A stretch of DNA of 64,000 nt from Nitrospira sp. CR1.3 (GCA_014055525.1 WIAH01000002.1:1-64000); one strand, 5' to 3'. Counted from the first letter of the stretch, positions 1 through 7,634 are shown. A program made the numbers and translations. Notes: generated from the letters alone by a model not told the origin.

Positions 1-51
1 CGTCTCGCGCGAAGAAGGTACTGGGGTCGTCAGCGTTTCTGCTAGCTCCAT
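1..51 (-). CDS. N-terminus of the IS transposase (istA-like), partial
   Basis: An ATG at 51 is preceded by a good ribosome-binding site (GGAGAGG about 7 bases upstream) and opens a frame of 17 codons running off the left edge (MELAETLTTPVP...). Only the start is present, so the family is inferred from its position just inside the IS end, not from protein motifs. Confidence 0.45.
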   Translation of the reverse strand, partial: MELAETLTTPVPSSRET

Positions 52-127
52 GTGTGTCCTCTCCTGGTTGTGGGAGAGGGGTCAATTTCACATGATGACA
101 GGGGTCAATTTGGCATGATTACTGACA
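1..127 (-). mobile_element. End of an IS21-like insertion sequence (partial)
   Basis: The inner part lies off the window. The end near 127 carries two imperfect tandem copies of a motif beginning GTCAATTT and finishing in TGACA (about 81-100 and 104-127). Read inward, the element starts TGTCAGT. Multiple subterminal repeats and a TG...CA end are typical of IS21-family elements, and the gene inside reads away from the end as istA does. The reading frame of the next gene is cut exactly here. The family assignment is an inference from the end structure; the transposase body is not visible. Confidence 0.5.
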
Positions 128-328
128 GCCGCGGACAAAGCCAAAGAGAAAGCGAAAGAAGAGGAACGCAAACGCAAACAGGAAGAGTCGCGGCGCAATG
201 CGAAGCCCAAATCCACCGCTAAGACCACGGCGGTTCGAACCATCACAGAAGCCGCCTCCACACCGGCCGCTGGTCCGGTGGTGCCGGCGCCGCCAGCAGA
301 GGTCGTGTCCCAATCCACTCTCTTTTAA
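119..328 (+). pseudogene. C-terminal remnant of a PRTRC-operon gene cut by the IS
   Basis: This open frame is a Lys/Glu-rich, helix-prone stretch followed by a Pro/Ala-rich tail ending ...VSQSTLF and TAA at 326-328. A stop codon sits just before it at 116-118, inside the IS end, and there is no start codon or ribosome-binding site, so the 5' part of the gene has been lost or displaced by the insertion. It lies 21 bp ahead of the PRTRC C-like gene in the same direction, so it was probably an upstream operon member. No family can be named from this fragment. Confidence 0.55.
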
Positions 329-349
329 CCACACACCAAAGGACGTCCG

Positions 350-787
350 ATGATCACCTTACAGATTGAGGGCCAGACCCTCGAACTTCCTCCCGACGTG
401 GCCGTGAGCGATGATGCGATTCGGCGCGTAATCGCCCCACTGTTTCCGCAGGCCGCGAACGCGACCATTCAACGTGCCACCGATGGCAACGGCGTCACCA
501 CGATCAAACTCACGAAACAAGCGGGCACCAAAGGTACCTACGCCACGATCCTCGATCGGCTCAAGCGCAGCAAGCCGCACGTCAACCCAGCCTTCATGCT
601 CTATCAACAACTACACGCTGCATCGGCGCTGGAACGCTATAAACCAGAAGAGATTCTGACACTCCAACAACGCGTCAAACAGGCCATCTCAGTAGGCGAA
701 CAGGAACTCCAAGCCACCCATGACTTTCTCAAACGTCTCCAAGCGGCCCCTGGGCATGCCAGCAGCATCCCGCCCGTCGGGTTCTGA
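350..787 (+). CDS. PRTRC system protein C-like protein with C-terminal extension
   Basis: 145 aa. Residues 1-65 resemble PRTRC protein C: an acidic pattern, a PLFPQAANATIQ segment like the family's QYPEL region, and a closing ...KQAGTKG motif. Ordinary PRTRC C is about 70 aa; here a second half of about 80 residues, mainly helical (YKPEEILTLQQRVKQAISVG), is added. PRTRC genes (named for ParB-Rep-ThiF-Radical-like co-occurrence clusters) are conserved on plasmids and integrative elements, with unknown biochemical role. The order here (C-like, unknown, B, A, ThiF) supports the call. The start ATG follows AAAGGACG. Confidence 0.6.
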   Translation: MITLQIEGQTLELPPDVAVSDDAIRRVIAPLFPQAANATIQRATDGNGVTTIKLTKQAGTKGTYATILDRLKRSKPHVNPAFMLYQQLHAASALERYKPEEILTLQQRVKQAISVGEQELQATHDFLKRLQAAPGHASSIPPVGF

Positions 788-1583
788 TCGCCCTTCGGTG
801 TCACTGGCACAGGCAGTCGCCTATTTAAAGGCACAGAGCGAACTCACGGTCGCTTCTGCCCTCGACAATCTCAAGACCCTCGACCGCTCGCTCGGCATCA
901 CCACGGTCTACCAGGAATGTTTTCCACGCGAGTACCGGCGGCGTCTTGCGCAGCTGAAAAAGACCCACCCGATGGACATCTGTGAACACCTGATCGAATC
1001 CTTTACAGAGCTGGTCGGTCGGAAGTATTTCCCGGTCACTAACTGGGACCTTCAATGGCTCGTCGAGCAATTTCCCTCCATTCCGATTTCGTTAGAGAAT
1101 TTCGATGTCGAATCCGAGTTTGAGAACGTGGAGGTGCCCATCCAAATCGCGGCCGCGATTACCGGCCATTATTCGTACGCTCCCAACTGGGCCACCATCC
1201 AAGACGTCCTCGGTCCGAGCATTGTCATCCCCACCTGTTTTGTGAAGCCCGACCATCGCTGTAATTTCGACTTCGATCTCTTTACGCAACGCTGTCGGCA
1301 ACACCCGACACCCATTGCCACTTTCCCACAAATGGTCCAGATCCTTGGGCACGACACGGGCAGTATGTTCCTGGACGTTTCCTATGACTGGGATTATCAA
1401 AATTACGACTATACCTGGACCCAAAAAGACATCTTGGAACTTCATCGACAGTGGCGACTCGCCACGCGCCTCCTCCGCACCATGCAGCGGACGGTCGCAC
1501 AGCTTAAGGCCCGCCCCCAAGCGTGGTCAGTTATCTTTGGCTGTTGGGAAGCCACCTGCCAACACACGAGGACAAGCTCATGA
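756..1583 (+). CDS. PRTRC-operon protein of unknown function
   Basis: About 275 aa from the ATG at 756. The frame is also open from an ATG at 720 and from a GTG at 798, and no ribosome-binding site decides between them. A hydrophilic protein with no recognised domain; aromatic-rich stretches (DVSYDWDYQNYDYTW) and a Cys/His pair (CFVKPDHRC) are visible. Its stop overlaps the start of the PRTRC B gene (ATGA), so it is translated within the same operon. By position it could correspond to the poorly conserved PRTRC protein F, but the sequence does not let me claim that. Confidence 0.6.
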   Translation: MPAASRPSGSDRPSVSLAQAVAYLKAQSELTVASALDNLKTLDRSLGITTVYQECFPREYRRRLAQLKKTHPMDICEHLIESFTELVGRKYFPVTNWDLQWLVEQFPSIPISLENFDVESEFENVEVPIQIAAAITGHYSYAPNWATIQDVLGPSIVIPTCFVKPDHRCNFDFDLFTQRCRQHPTPIATFPQMVQILGHDTGSMFLDVSYDWDYQNYDYTWTQKDILELHRQWRLATRLLRTMQRTVAQLKARPQAWSVIFGCWEATCQHTRTSS

Positions 1584-2278
1584 ATCACCACAACACCACC
1601 GCCGAGGCCACGCTCCACTTTTTCGCCGGCCAGCTGCTCCTCGAATACAAAGACTCCAAAGGCGCAATCATCAAGAAATGTATCTCGCCACAGGCCGCCC
1701 GCGCGGCGTTTGCGACAGAACCCATCGACACCGACTGGCTCCCGCCGCATACCTGCCGATATGGCGAAGGTCCAAAGGGCATGTGGATCATGCTGAAATA
1801 TCAGCCGGCCTCCTATGAGGTTTTGTTAGCTGATCCGCTGACCGTAACAGGACATAAAGAACCACTGAGAGCCCTGTCGATCCCATTACCGGGCCTGCTG
1901 ATGCTCGGCATCGAACGGCACTATTTCCTGTGGGCGTTTAAAACCTGGAAGGACAACAGCACGACGCTCTATGAAGTGCCGCTCCCGAATGTCCATCCGA
2001 ACGGCGCCGTCTGCTTTGGGAATGCCACGGCCCCGATCGCGTCTGGCAAGACGATCCAGAAAGCCTGGAGCTTATTTTGGGAGAGCCACTTTTCCAACGA
2101 ACTGACGAGCGGCAAATCCAGACGACAGCGCGAGAACATCCTCCTGCTCTTAGGCGAGCTCCACTACGACCAGGCGCGGACCTATCCCTTTGACGATCTC
2201 GTGCGCACGCGCATGACCCTTCCCAAAATCATCGAGCAAGTGACTAAGGCGCGAGGAGACGACCCCTATGACACTTAA
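1580..2278 (+). CDS. PRTRC system protein B
   Basis: 232 aa. The C-terminal half holds the family signature: LPNVHPNGAVCFGN followed by a W..FWESHFSNEL segment, matching the PRTRC B pattern of a VC-G motif and an aromatic W...FF.S.F box. The start at 1580 is chosen because it overlaps the previous stop as ATGA and has GAGGACAAG just upstream; the longer open frame from 1523 would overlap its neighbour by 60 bases. Role unknown; it is always found with the ThiF-like and JAMM-like PRTRC partners, as here. Confidence 0.75.
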   Translation: MNHHNTTAEATLHFFAGQLLLEYKDSKGAIIKKCISPQAARAAFATEPIDTDWLPPHTCRYGEGPKGMWIMLKYQPASYEVLLADPLTVTGHKEPLRALSIPLPGLLMLGIERHYFLWAFKTWKDNSTTLYEVPLPNVHPNGAVCFGNATAPIASGKTIQKAWSLFWESHFSNELTSGKSRRQRENILLLLGELHYDQARTYPFDDLVRTRMTLPKIIEQVTKARGDDPYDT

Positions 2279-2894
2279 TCCCTTCGTACGACATACCATC
2301 GCCACAGAGCCGATGCCACCATGCCCGGCGGCCTTGTACGAATACGTCTTTGCCGGCAACGGCATCTTTCTTCGAGCCCAACGAGAAGGACTTTCCGTGC
2401 GGTTCCCTGTCCTGTCGTACCCGATCCTCGGACTTCCGATTCTCACGCCAGAGATCGAACTGACGGTCCCCCGCATTCCCCAAACGCTGATAGAGCAAAT
2501 GCTCGGCGAGGCCTTCGACGCCTGGCAAGCTCCGAGCGGTCCGCTTGAAAGCTTGTTTCATTTCACGTGGGACGAGACCTGGATGCTCACCATCCCCGAG
2601 CAAATTCGGACAGCCGTCTCGGTCCAACCGGCGGATCCCGAGCACTGTCCGTCGTATCAAAGCTGTCTTGTGGAAATTCACTCCCATCACGAAATGCGGC
2701 CTCAGTTCTCCAGTATGGATGATGAGGAGGAAACCGGTTTCCGGATCTATGGCGTCTGCGGCTCGTTTAAGAAGCAACCCTCGATCTCGTTCCGTATCGG
2801 GCTCTACGGGCACTTCGTGCCCATTCCCGCAAGCTTGATCGCTGAACTGCCTCCAGGCCTCCACGACACCTATCGAGAGGACGCCGAGCCATGA
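2268..2894 (+). CDS. PRTRC system protein A, JAMM/MPN metalloprotease-like
   Basis: 208 aa. Contains a JAMM-type signature, EIHSHH followed ten residues later by SMDDEE (H-x-H...S-x2-D), as in JAB1/MPN Zn isopeptidases; the glutamate of the motif would be further upstream. PRTRC A is classed in this superfamily. The gene overlaps PRTRC B by 11 bases and the ThiF gene by 4 (ATGA), so all three are co-translated. A JAMM peptidase beside an E1-like enzyme is the arrangement seen in ubiquitin-like protein processing, so the PRTRC pair may handle a Ub-like tail (inference). Confidence 0.7.
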   Translation: MTLNPFVRHTIATEPMPPCPAALYEYVFAGNGIFLRAQREGLSVRFPVLSYPILGLPILTPEIELTVPRIPQTLIEQMLGEAFDAWQAPSGPLESLFHFTWDETWMLTIPEQIRTAVSVQPADPEHCPSYQSCLVEIHSHHEMRPQFSSMDDEEETGFRIYGVCGSFKKQPSISFRIGLYGHFVPIPASLIAELPPGLHDTYREDAEP

Positions 2895-3784
2895 CGACAC
2901 GGAGACGCAGCAGGCCGTCCAACCCAAGCACCGCGCCGGCGCCTCAGCCGCTCCTCGATCTCGGTCATCTGCATGCGGCACGCGTGCTACCAAAACTATG
3001 CGCGGCCCTCCGTCTGATCCAAGTCGGCTGTGGCGGGATCGGCGGCTTCCTCGCCACCAGCACTGCACGCCTCGCACGCGAATGCCAGTCACTGTATGAA
3101 GAGGTCACCGTCCAGTTTTTTGATGGAGATACCGTCGAGGAACGCAACATTCGCCGGCAGAATTTCTGCTTGGCGGAAGTAGGGCAGAACAAAGCGGAAA
3201 CGCTCGCCTATCGCCTCAACATGGCCTGGGGACTCACCATCGAAGCCTATCCCCGCCATTTTAAATCAGGAGATGCGCGTCCGTCGCCCAACACGCTCAC
3301 CGTGCTCCTCGGCTGCGTCGATAACGGACAGGCGCGACGCGCACTGCACACGAGTCTCTCCGAGAACGGACAGCAGGACGACTCGCAATGTTGGTGGATT
3401 GACGGGGGGAACCTGACCGCTCACGGCCAGGCAGTGATCGGCAACCTTTCCCGCGTTGATAAGCTCGATAAGAGTTTTCCCCTCCGCACCATCTGTCAGT
3501 CGCTCCCTTCGCCAGCACTCCTGCATCCGGAGCTCCTCAGCACACAGACGGATGACCTGCCTCGACCCAAACAATCGTGCGCCGAACTCGCCGCGATCGA
3601 TCCGCAGTCACTCACGATTAACGCCATCATCGCGTCGCACATGGCCGACTATCTCTTGCGACTGCTCATCACGAAAGATCTCCGGCGTTTCGCCACCTAC
3701 ATTGATATGAACACCGGCTCGGCACGCTCACTGCCCACTACACCAGAGCAAGTCGCGCAGGCCCTGGGCCAATCCGAGGGTTAA
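2891..3784 (+). CDS. PRTRC system ThiF-family (E1-like) adenylyltransferase
   Basis: 297 aa. The Rossmann nucleotide loop VGCGGIGG lies at about 45-52, followed by the ThiF/E1 acidic and arginine signature FFDGDTVEERNIRRQNF that binds ATP-Mg and by LLGCVDN. There is no obvious catalytic-Cys domain or CxxC zinc pair, which is usual for the PRTRC branch. ThiF-fold enzymes adenylate the C-terminus of Ub-like or ThiS-like proteins; the PRTRC substrate is not known. It is the last clear gene of the plus-strand PRTRC operon. Confidence 0.8.
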   Translation: MTTRRRSRPSNPSTAPAPQPLLDLGHLHAARVLPKLCAALRLIQVGCGGIGGFLATSTARLARECQSLYEEVTVQFFDGDTVEERNIRRQNFCLAEVGQNKAETLAYRLNMAWGLTIEAYPRHFKSGDARPSPNTLTVLLGCVDNGQARRALHTSLSENGQQDDSQCWWIDGGNLTAHGQAVIGNLSRVDKLDKSFPLRTICQSLPSPALLHPELLSTQTDDLPRPKQSCAELAAIDPQSLTINAIIASHMADYLLRLLITKDLRRFATYIDMNTGSARSLPTTPEQVAQALGQSEG

Positions 3785-3793
3785 GGGGCGAGA

Positions 3794-3895
3794 GTGACAG
3801 CCTACGCGCCGCCGACTTCCTGCAGCAGCTTCAACCGCCGGCGACGGAGCAGGCCGCCTAACAGCGGCACGCTCCTTTCTCATTTGGAAGAATGA
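3794..3895 (+). pseudogene. Possible 5' stub of a gene interrupted by the ubiquitin-like module
   Basis: A GTG-initiated 33-codon frame follows the ThiF stop by 9 bases with a G/A-rich stretch before it, then ends abruptly. The 3' part of an unrelated-looking frame without a start resumes at 7003. These may be the two ends of one PRTRC-operon gene split by the 3.1-kb insert; this rests on position only. A weak stem-loop (TCTCAT...ATGAGA, 3878-3897, then TGGTTTT) could terminate the operon. Nothing else is seen in 3785-4027. Confidence 0.25.
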
Positions 3896-4027
3896 GATGG
3901 TTTTCCTAATTTCCTACCAAATATTTGATCTTTTAAGGCGAGGGCCCTGCGATCGGAGAAGCACAAACCTGACAAATGGCAAGGAATCGGTCACGTCTTC
4001 AGATTCAACAATGGTCCGGTTCTTGTG

Positions 4028-4477
4028 TTATCGGTCCTCCGATTGGTCGGACGAGAACCATTTCTGGATCTTCTTCCAGACACGTTCCTTTGCGCTCAAT
4101 ACCGGCGAGGCACTTGGCGCAGGGGGCGGCGTCTCAGCGTAATATCTCTCCCTCACTTTAGCTTCCCGCGCCCGGCCCCGTGCAATTTGCTTCTTCGTCC
4201 ACTTCCGTGCCCAGATCACTTTGTTATTCGTTATGAAGTAGTGTGACTGGCAGGGGAGACTCCAACTTCCTATCGAGGGGTAAAGCGAAACAGCTTTACC
4301 GTCGAAAGTCAGTTGCCAGCCCGTCGGTGACAGTGGTGTTACGACTTCCCGCCCGCATCCACAGCAGCATTTGTGCACGGCTGTGCAATAGGTTTGCGAG
4401 ACGTAAAGCGTCCGCTCCTTGAGTTCGTCTGGAATGAACTCCACGAACTCATGGGCGAGCACGATCTCATGCTCCAT
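4028..4477 (-). CDS. DUF6527-family protein of a ubiquitin-like module
   Basis: 149 aa. N-terminal segment with a Cys cluster (HKCCCGCGREV), a central LSPTGWQL, and SWSLPCQSHYFI, the pattern of DUF6527 proteins. The Cys/His residues suggest a bound metal. The C-terminus is basic. It overlaps the E1-like gene by 11 bases and is the last gene of a three-gene minus-strand operon (multiubiquitin, E1, DUF6527). DUF6527 genes are regularly next to such ThiF genes; their biochemical role is unknown. Confidence 0.75.
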   Translation of the reverse strand: MEHEIVLAHEFVEFIPDELKERTLYVSQTYCTAVHKCCCGCGREVVTPLSPTGWQLTFDGKAVSLYPSIGSWSLPCQSHYFITNNKVIWARKWTKKQIARGRAREAKVRERYYAETPPPAPSASPVLSAKERVWKKIQKWFSSDQSEDR

Positions 4478-5669
4478 GTAAATCCTCGGATATGAGTTGG
4501 TTCGATCTTATCGTATATGCGCAGTAATGCTCGTTCATCACGTCGTCAAAATATCCACAAAGTTTCTTCCATTTAATGACTGCGAGGGCCGCGTTCAACG
4601 CGTTCAGTTCCGAAATCTGGACGTTCTGCGAATACTCATTGGGTGCTTCGCCGTCGGAGAATGCTGTGCGACTGCGCAGGTGGTCTCGCTTGTTCGCAGT
4701 GCTGGTCGTAACCGTGACGATGCCTCCAAGCGTATTGTCTTCTCCGAGCTGGATTCCCATTCCAACATCGATGAACGGCAGGCCCCAATCCTCCAGCCGC
4801 TCAACGATTAGCCGCTTGGCCGTACCCTTGTCGATACAGATAAAGACGAAGCTCATCTCCTTCAATTGATCAATCGTGAGTTCATCGATGAAGCAGTCGT
4901 GGGCGATAATGTTTTTCCGCATCCGGGAGTAGATGCTCGCAAGGTAATTGACCTTCATCTGCTTTTTGCTCAGGTCATCGAGCGATGGCGCGCTGGGAGA
5001 CCTAAATGCATTGTGGTTCAGGAAAAGATCGTGGTCAAACAGGTGAATTTCTGCGACGGGGGTCTTGGCAATGAAGTCAAGCACGTAGCTGCCTATTGCG
5101 CCGGCGCCGACTATAGCGATCTTGTGTCTCTCCAGCTTGCGATTGGCCGTGACGATGCCGGCCTTGGTGGACGCAGTATCGAGATAGTTGAAGACCGAAT
5201 CGTCCTCGTCGTCGGGCACGACAACGGGATACATACAGGGGGTAACGGTACCATCGATTGCCTGTGCCGGACTGCAAATGATCGCAATGGTCGTTTTGAT
5301 CTTTTCGTAGTAATCGGCGTACTTGCCAGGAGTCGGTCCCGTAGTAGGCTTCCTAGATATCTGGTGATTGGGGACAAGGCCCTCGCCGAGCGCCTGATTT
5401 GTGTTCGGACTAACTCCGGGCAACACGGAGCCTTGTTCATTACAAGGGGGATCGCCCACGAAGAAGACGACATGCGATTCAGGAGGAACTGTCGTCTCTC
5501 CAGCAAGATCGAGGACGGATGCAATAATCCCACGCTTGATCTCCTTGGCGGCGTTCACATATGGAACGTCCCGGACGAACAAGTGCTTCGACTTGCCAAC
5601 GTAGATATCTAACCCTTCGGCGCGGAGCCGGCTCAGGTCGGAATTAAGACTGACCAGTTTCTGTGACAT
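4467..5669 (-). CDS. E1-like ThiF-family protein with N-terminal E2/DUF6791-type domain
   Basis: 400 aa from the ATG at 5669; a longer open frame to 5864 exists but runs through the whole multiubiquitin gene, so the internal start is preferred. Residues 1-150 form a separate N-terminal domain with HVVFFVGDPPCNEQG (Cys76), like the DUF6791/E2-related regions fused to these enzymes. Residues 184-400 are the ThiF/E1 domain: IVGAGAIGSY (186-195), HLFDHDLFLNHNAFRSP, then FVFICIDKGTAKR. The E1 would activate the Ub-like protein encoded just upstream. Such modules were described by Aravind and co-workers as prokaryotic antecedents of ubiquitin signalling. Confidence 0.8.
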   Translation of the reverse strand: MSQKLVSLNSDLSRLRAEGLDIYVGKSKHLFVRDVPYVNAAKEIKRGIIASVLDLAGETTVPPESHVVFFVGDPPCNEQGSVLPGVSPNTNQALGEGLVPNHQISRKPTTGPTPGKYADYYEKIKTTIAIICSPAQAIDGTVTPCMYPVVVPDDEDDSVFNYLDTASTKAGIVTANRKLERHKIAIVGAGAIGSYVLDFIAKTPVAEIHLFDHDLFLNHNAFRSPSAPSLDDLSKKQMKVNYLASIYSRMRKNIIAHDCFIDELTIDQLKEMSFVFICIDKGTAKRLIVERLEDWGLPFIDVGMGIQLGEDNTLGGIVTVTTSTANKRDHLRSRTAFSDGEAPNEYSQNVQISELNALNAALAVIKWKKLCGYFDDVMNEHYCAYTIRSNQLISEDLHGA

Positions 5670-5883
5670 CGAACTTGGTTCCATTCTTGATCGGAACGCT
5701 CTTACCGGGAGTGAGGCTGCCACCTTCGTTGCCGTGGCTCCAAGTAACTGTAAAGAAAGCATTTGAAGGAACGGGATTAAATGCCAGCGCCACGACCTGT
5801 TCGAAGGAGATCGATGGCCCCGACACTTTCTTCGGTCGTCCATTGACGATGATGTTGATGTCACCCTGTTGCGTCTGACTCAT
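5644..5883 (-). CDS. Multiubiquitin-family (single-domain ubiquitin-like) protein
   Basis: 79 aa. One beta-grasp-like domain: INIIVNGRPKKVSGPSISFEQVVALAFNP then FTVTWSHGNEGGSLTPGKSVPIKNGTKFDV, the classic multiubiquitin domain pattern. Most family members carry several tandem domains; this has one. It ends TETGQS with no diglycine, so if conjugated it would need trimming or an atypical terminus. A strong ribosome-binding site (GAGGAGGG) precedes the ATG. It is first in the operon and overlaps the E1-like gene by 26 bases. Expected to be the modifier activated by the E1-like protein. Confidence 0.8.
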   Translation of the reverse strand: MSQTQQGDINIIVNGRPKKVSGPSISFEQVVALAFNPVPSNAFFTVTWSHGNEGGSLTPGKSVPIKNGTKFDVTETGQS

Positions 5884-6007
5884 ATTCCCTCCTCATGTTG
5901 TAAATGTCGAACGCCGTTTCCAATACGCAATCTTATACCACAGGCATTCTTCGTGTTGCAATAGTCGAACAGTGATGCTAAACAGAATGGCATGAAAGGA
6001 GGTGCGT
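5884..6007 (+). promoter_or_regulatory. Divergent control region of the ubiquitin-like operon and XRE/ImmA pair
   Basis: AT-richer 124-bp region between diverging genes. It holds two 18-bp direct repeats, TGTTGTAAATGTCGAACG (5896-5913) and TGTTGCAATAGTCGAACA (5954-5971), identical at 14 positions and 58 bp apart. They are candidate operators for the neighbouring XRE protein. Confidence 0.45.
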
Positions 6008-6367
6008 ATGCCTGAGACGACCATAAATGTGGAGGCACTTTACGATGCTGTCGACGGTAAGCGGGAAGCCAAGGGATTCAGTTGGCGAGAGCTTGCCCAT
6101 CAGCTCGGCATTACACCTTCAACATTTACAAGAATGGCCCAAGGGAGACGCCCGGACGTCGATACCTTCGCCACACTCTTACGATGGCTGGGAATGCCCG
6201 CAGACGCATTTACGCATTCCGAAAGGAGGAAGGTGGAAGAAGCAGAGCCAATGGCGATGATTTCAAGCTATCTTCGCTCAGCGAAGAATGTCTCTGCGCA
6301 GGAGGCTGAAGCTTTGGAGGACATAGTGAAGGCCGCATACCGACACATAAAAGGGAAAAAGAAATAG
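6008..6367 (+). CDS. XRE-family helix-turn-helix regulator
   Basis: 119 aa from the ATG at 6008, chosen because AAAGGAGG ends 5 bases upstream (a GTG two codons earlier would overlap the ribosome-binding site). HTH at about 18-60: FSWRELAHQLGITPSTFTRMAQGRRPDVDTFATLL. Charged helical C-terminus. It abuts the ImmA/IrrE gene directly (stop then ATG). XRE plus ImmA pairs act as repressor and anti-repressor protease in phage and ICE control, so it likely represses the diverging ubiquitin-like operon and its own gene (inference). Confidence 0.85.
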   Translation: MPETTINVEALYDAVDGKREAKGFSWRELAHQLGITPSTFTRMAQGRRPDVDTFATLLRWLGMPADAFTHSERRKVEEAEPMAMISSYLRSAKNVSAQEAEALEDIVKAAYRHIKGKKK

Positions 6368-6949
6368 ATGCCGACAACACTTCGGCGCGGCTTTAAAGCG
6401 GATGCGGAAAGAATTTGCCTTGAGATCCGGAAGGAGATCGGATTAACGGCGCATGATCGGTTGGATTGCATGATTCTGGCCGAGGCACTAGACGTGCCTG
6501 TTGTTAAGCTTTCTGATCTCGTGTCGAGTGGGGCATCCTCGACGAGTGTTGGTATTTTAATGCGCCGTAACGCTCAGTTCTCGGCTCTGACTGTAGCCGA
6601 TGGTAGCCGAAGATTGATTGTCTACAATGAGCGGCATCCTTCTGGACGCCAGGCCAACTCCTTGGCGCATGAAATCTCCCACATCGTGCTTGAACATCCT
6701 CCAGTTCCAGCTTTAGGAGAAGGTGGATGTAGATACTGGAATTCTGTGCACGAGGAGGAGGCCGATTGGCAAGCTGGAGCGCTTCTTGTGCCGCGAGAGG
6801 GAGCTCTGCGGTGGCTGTATGATGGTGGAACCAATGCAGATGGGGCCGAACATTTTGGCGTAAGCCTCGCGCTGTTTGAATGGCGGATTAATCATTCGGG
6901 CGCTTTGAGGCAAGTTCAAAACGGCTTGCGAAAACGATTTCGAATTTAA
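6368..6949 (+). CDS. ImmA/IrrE-family metallo-endopeptidase
   Basis: 193 aa. Zn-binding HEISH at 101-105 with a downstream EEADWQAGALLVP, the standard ImmA/IrrE (peptidase M78) pattern whose second Glu is the third ligand. These peptidases cleave XRE-type repressors to derepress a linked promoter. Here the partner would be the XRE protein immediately upstream. Probable trigger for expression of the divergent ubiquitin-like genes. Confidence 0.88.
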   Translation: MPTTLRRGFKADAERICLEIRKEIGLTAHDRLDCMILAEALDVPVVKLSDLVSSGASSTSVGILMRRNAQFSALTVADGSRRLIVYNERHPSGRQANSLAHEISHIVLEHPPVPALGEGGCRYWNSVHEEEADWQAGALLVPREGALRWLYDGGTNADGAEHFGVSLALFEWRINHSGALRQVQNGLRKRFRI

Positions 6950-7002
6950 CAAAGTAGGCAGAGCAATTTGCCTTCCGAGGGCAAGATTCAGTCCGTATGT
7001 AA

Positions 7003-7500
7003 CAACGTTTTGGACAACTTTACGCTCAAAATGCAGCATACAGCAAAATCCCGGAAGTCACGAAAGACCGAGACGACCTCCTCCTGATTCCACTTCTCCC
7101 CTTGGACGACGAACACTTTCTGGCGACGGTCGTCGTGGATCTCCTGATGCACGGACTCCCCTACTTTGAGATTCGGCAACGGTATCATCTTCCGTCGAGT
7201 CGGCGCCGGGAAGACTACATCCAGCTCGTCGTCGCGCGCGGGCGGCGCATCTACGCCTCGTCCTCCTCGCCGACCAACCCCCGACCGTGTCTCGTCACGC
7301 ACGCGTGGAACTTGCCCGATCTCCCGCTTCCCGGCGAAACGGTCGCAGCCTATAGCGAGCGCACCGGTTGCCTCAAGGAACTCGCACAGATCGCCCTCGA
7401 CCAGCTCCAGTCACAACCCCTCGTCGCACGACCCACGCCGACTCTCCAGCCCCGGCCCGCCCCGCGCACGGGCAAGCGACGGATTTTTTCATCTGCCTAA
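7003..7500 (+). pseudogene. 5'-truncated gene of the PRTRC element
   Basis: A frame open from just after a stop at 7000-7002 reads plausible protein (YSKIPEVTKDRDDLLLIPLLPLDDEHFLATVVVDLL...) but has no ATG/GTG with a ribosome-binding site; the first possible start is a TTG at 7102, inside what looks like continuous coding. The missing 5' end coincides with the right edge of the ubiquitin-like module. The C-terminus (RPAPRTGKRRIFSSA) resembles that of the DUF6915 gene at 31.9 kb. No domain recognised. Confidence 0.5.
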
Positions 7501-7556
7501 CCTATTGAATTGTCGGCTGCCAGCCGATATGCCGCAGGCACGTAATACTTGGATAG
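7440..7556 (+). repeat. Copy 1 of a repeated gene-end/spacer segment
   Basis: The end of the preceding gene and its downstream spacer resemble 31860-31973. In the spacer, TTGAATT, then a 32-bp interval containing CCGATA, then GCACGTAATA align at the same spacing; about two thirds of 48 positions match. A similar AAGGAGA ribosome-binding site and ATG follow in both copies. It may carry a shared promoter or other control element. Confidence 0.45.
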
Positions 7557-7634
7557 AGAACTCTCTATACAGGAGCTCTGAGCGCAGTTCATAGAAATGA
7601 AGATCCATTGAACGCCAGAGCAAAGGAGACTGCG

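Noticed and set aside
4866-5612. Long plus-strand frame of 248 codons
   Set aside because: It lies wholly antisense to the E1-like gene, which has clear ThiF motifs and a coupled operon.
5670-5864. N-terminal extension of the E1-like protein
   Set aside because: Runs through the multiubiquitin gene in another frame; the internal ATG at 5669 gives a proper start.
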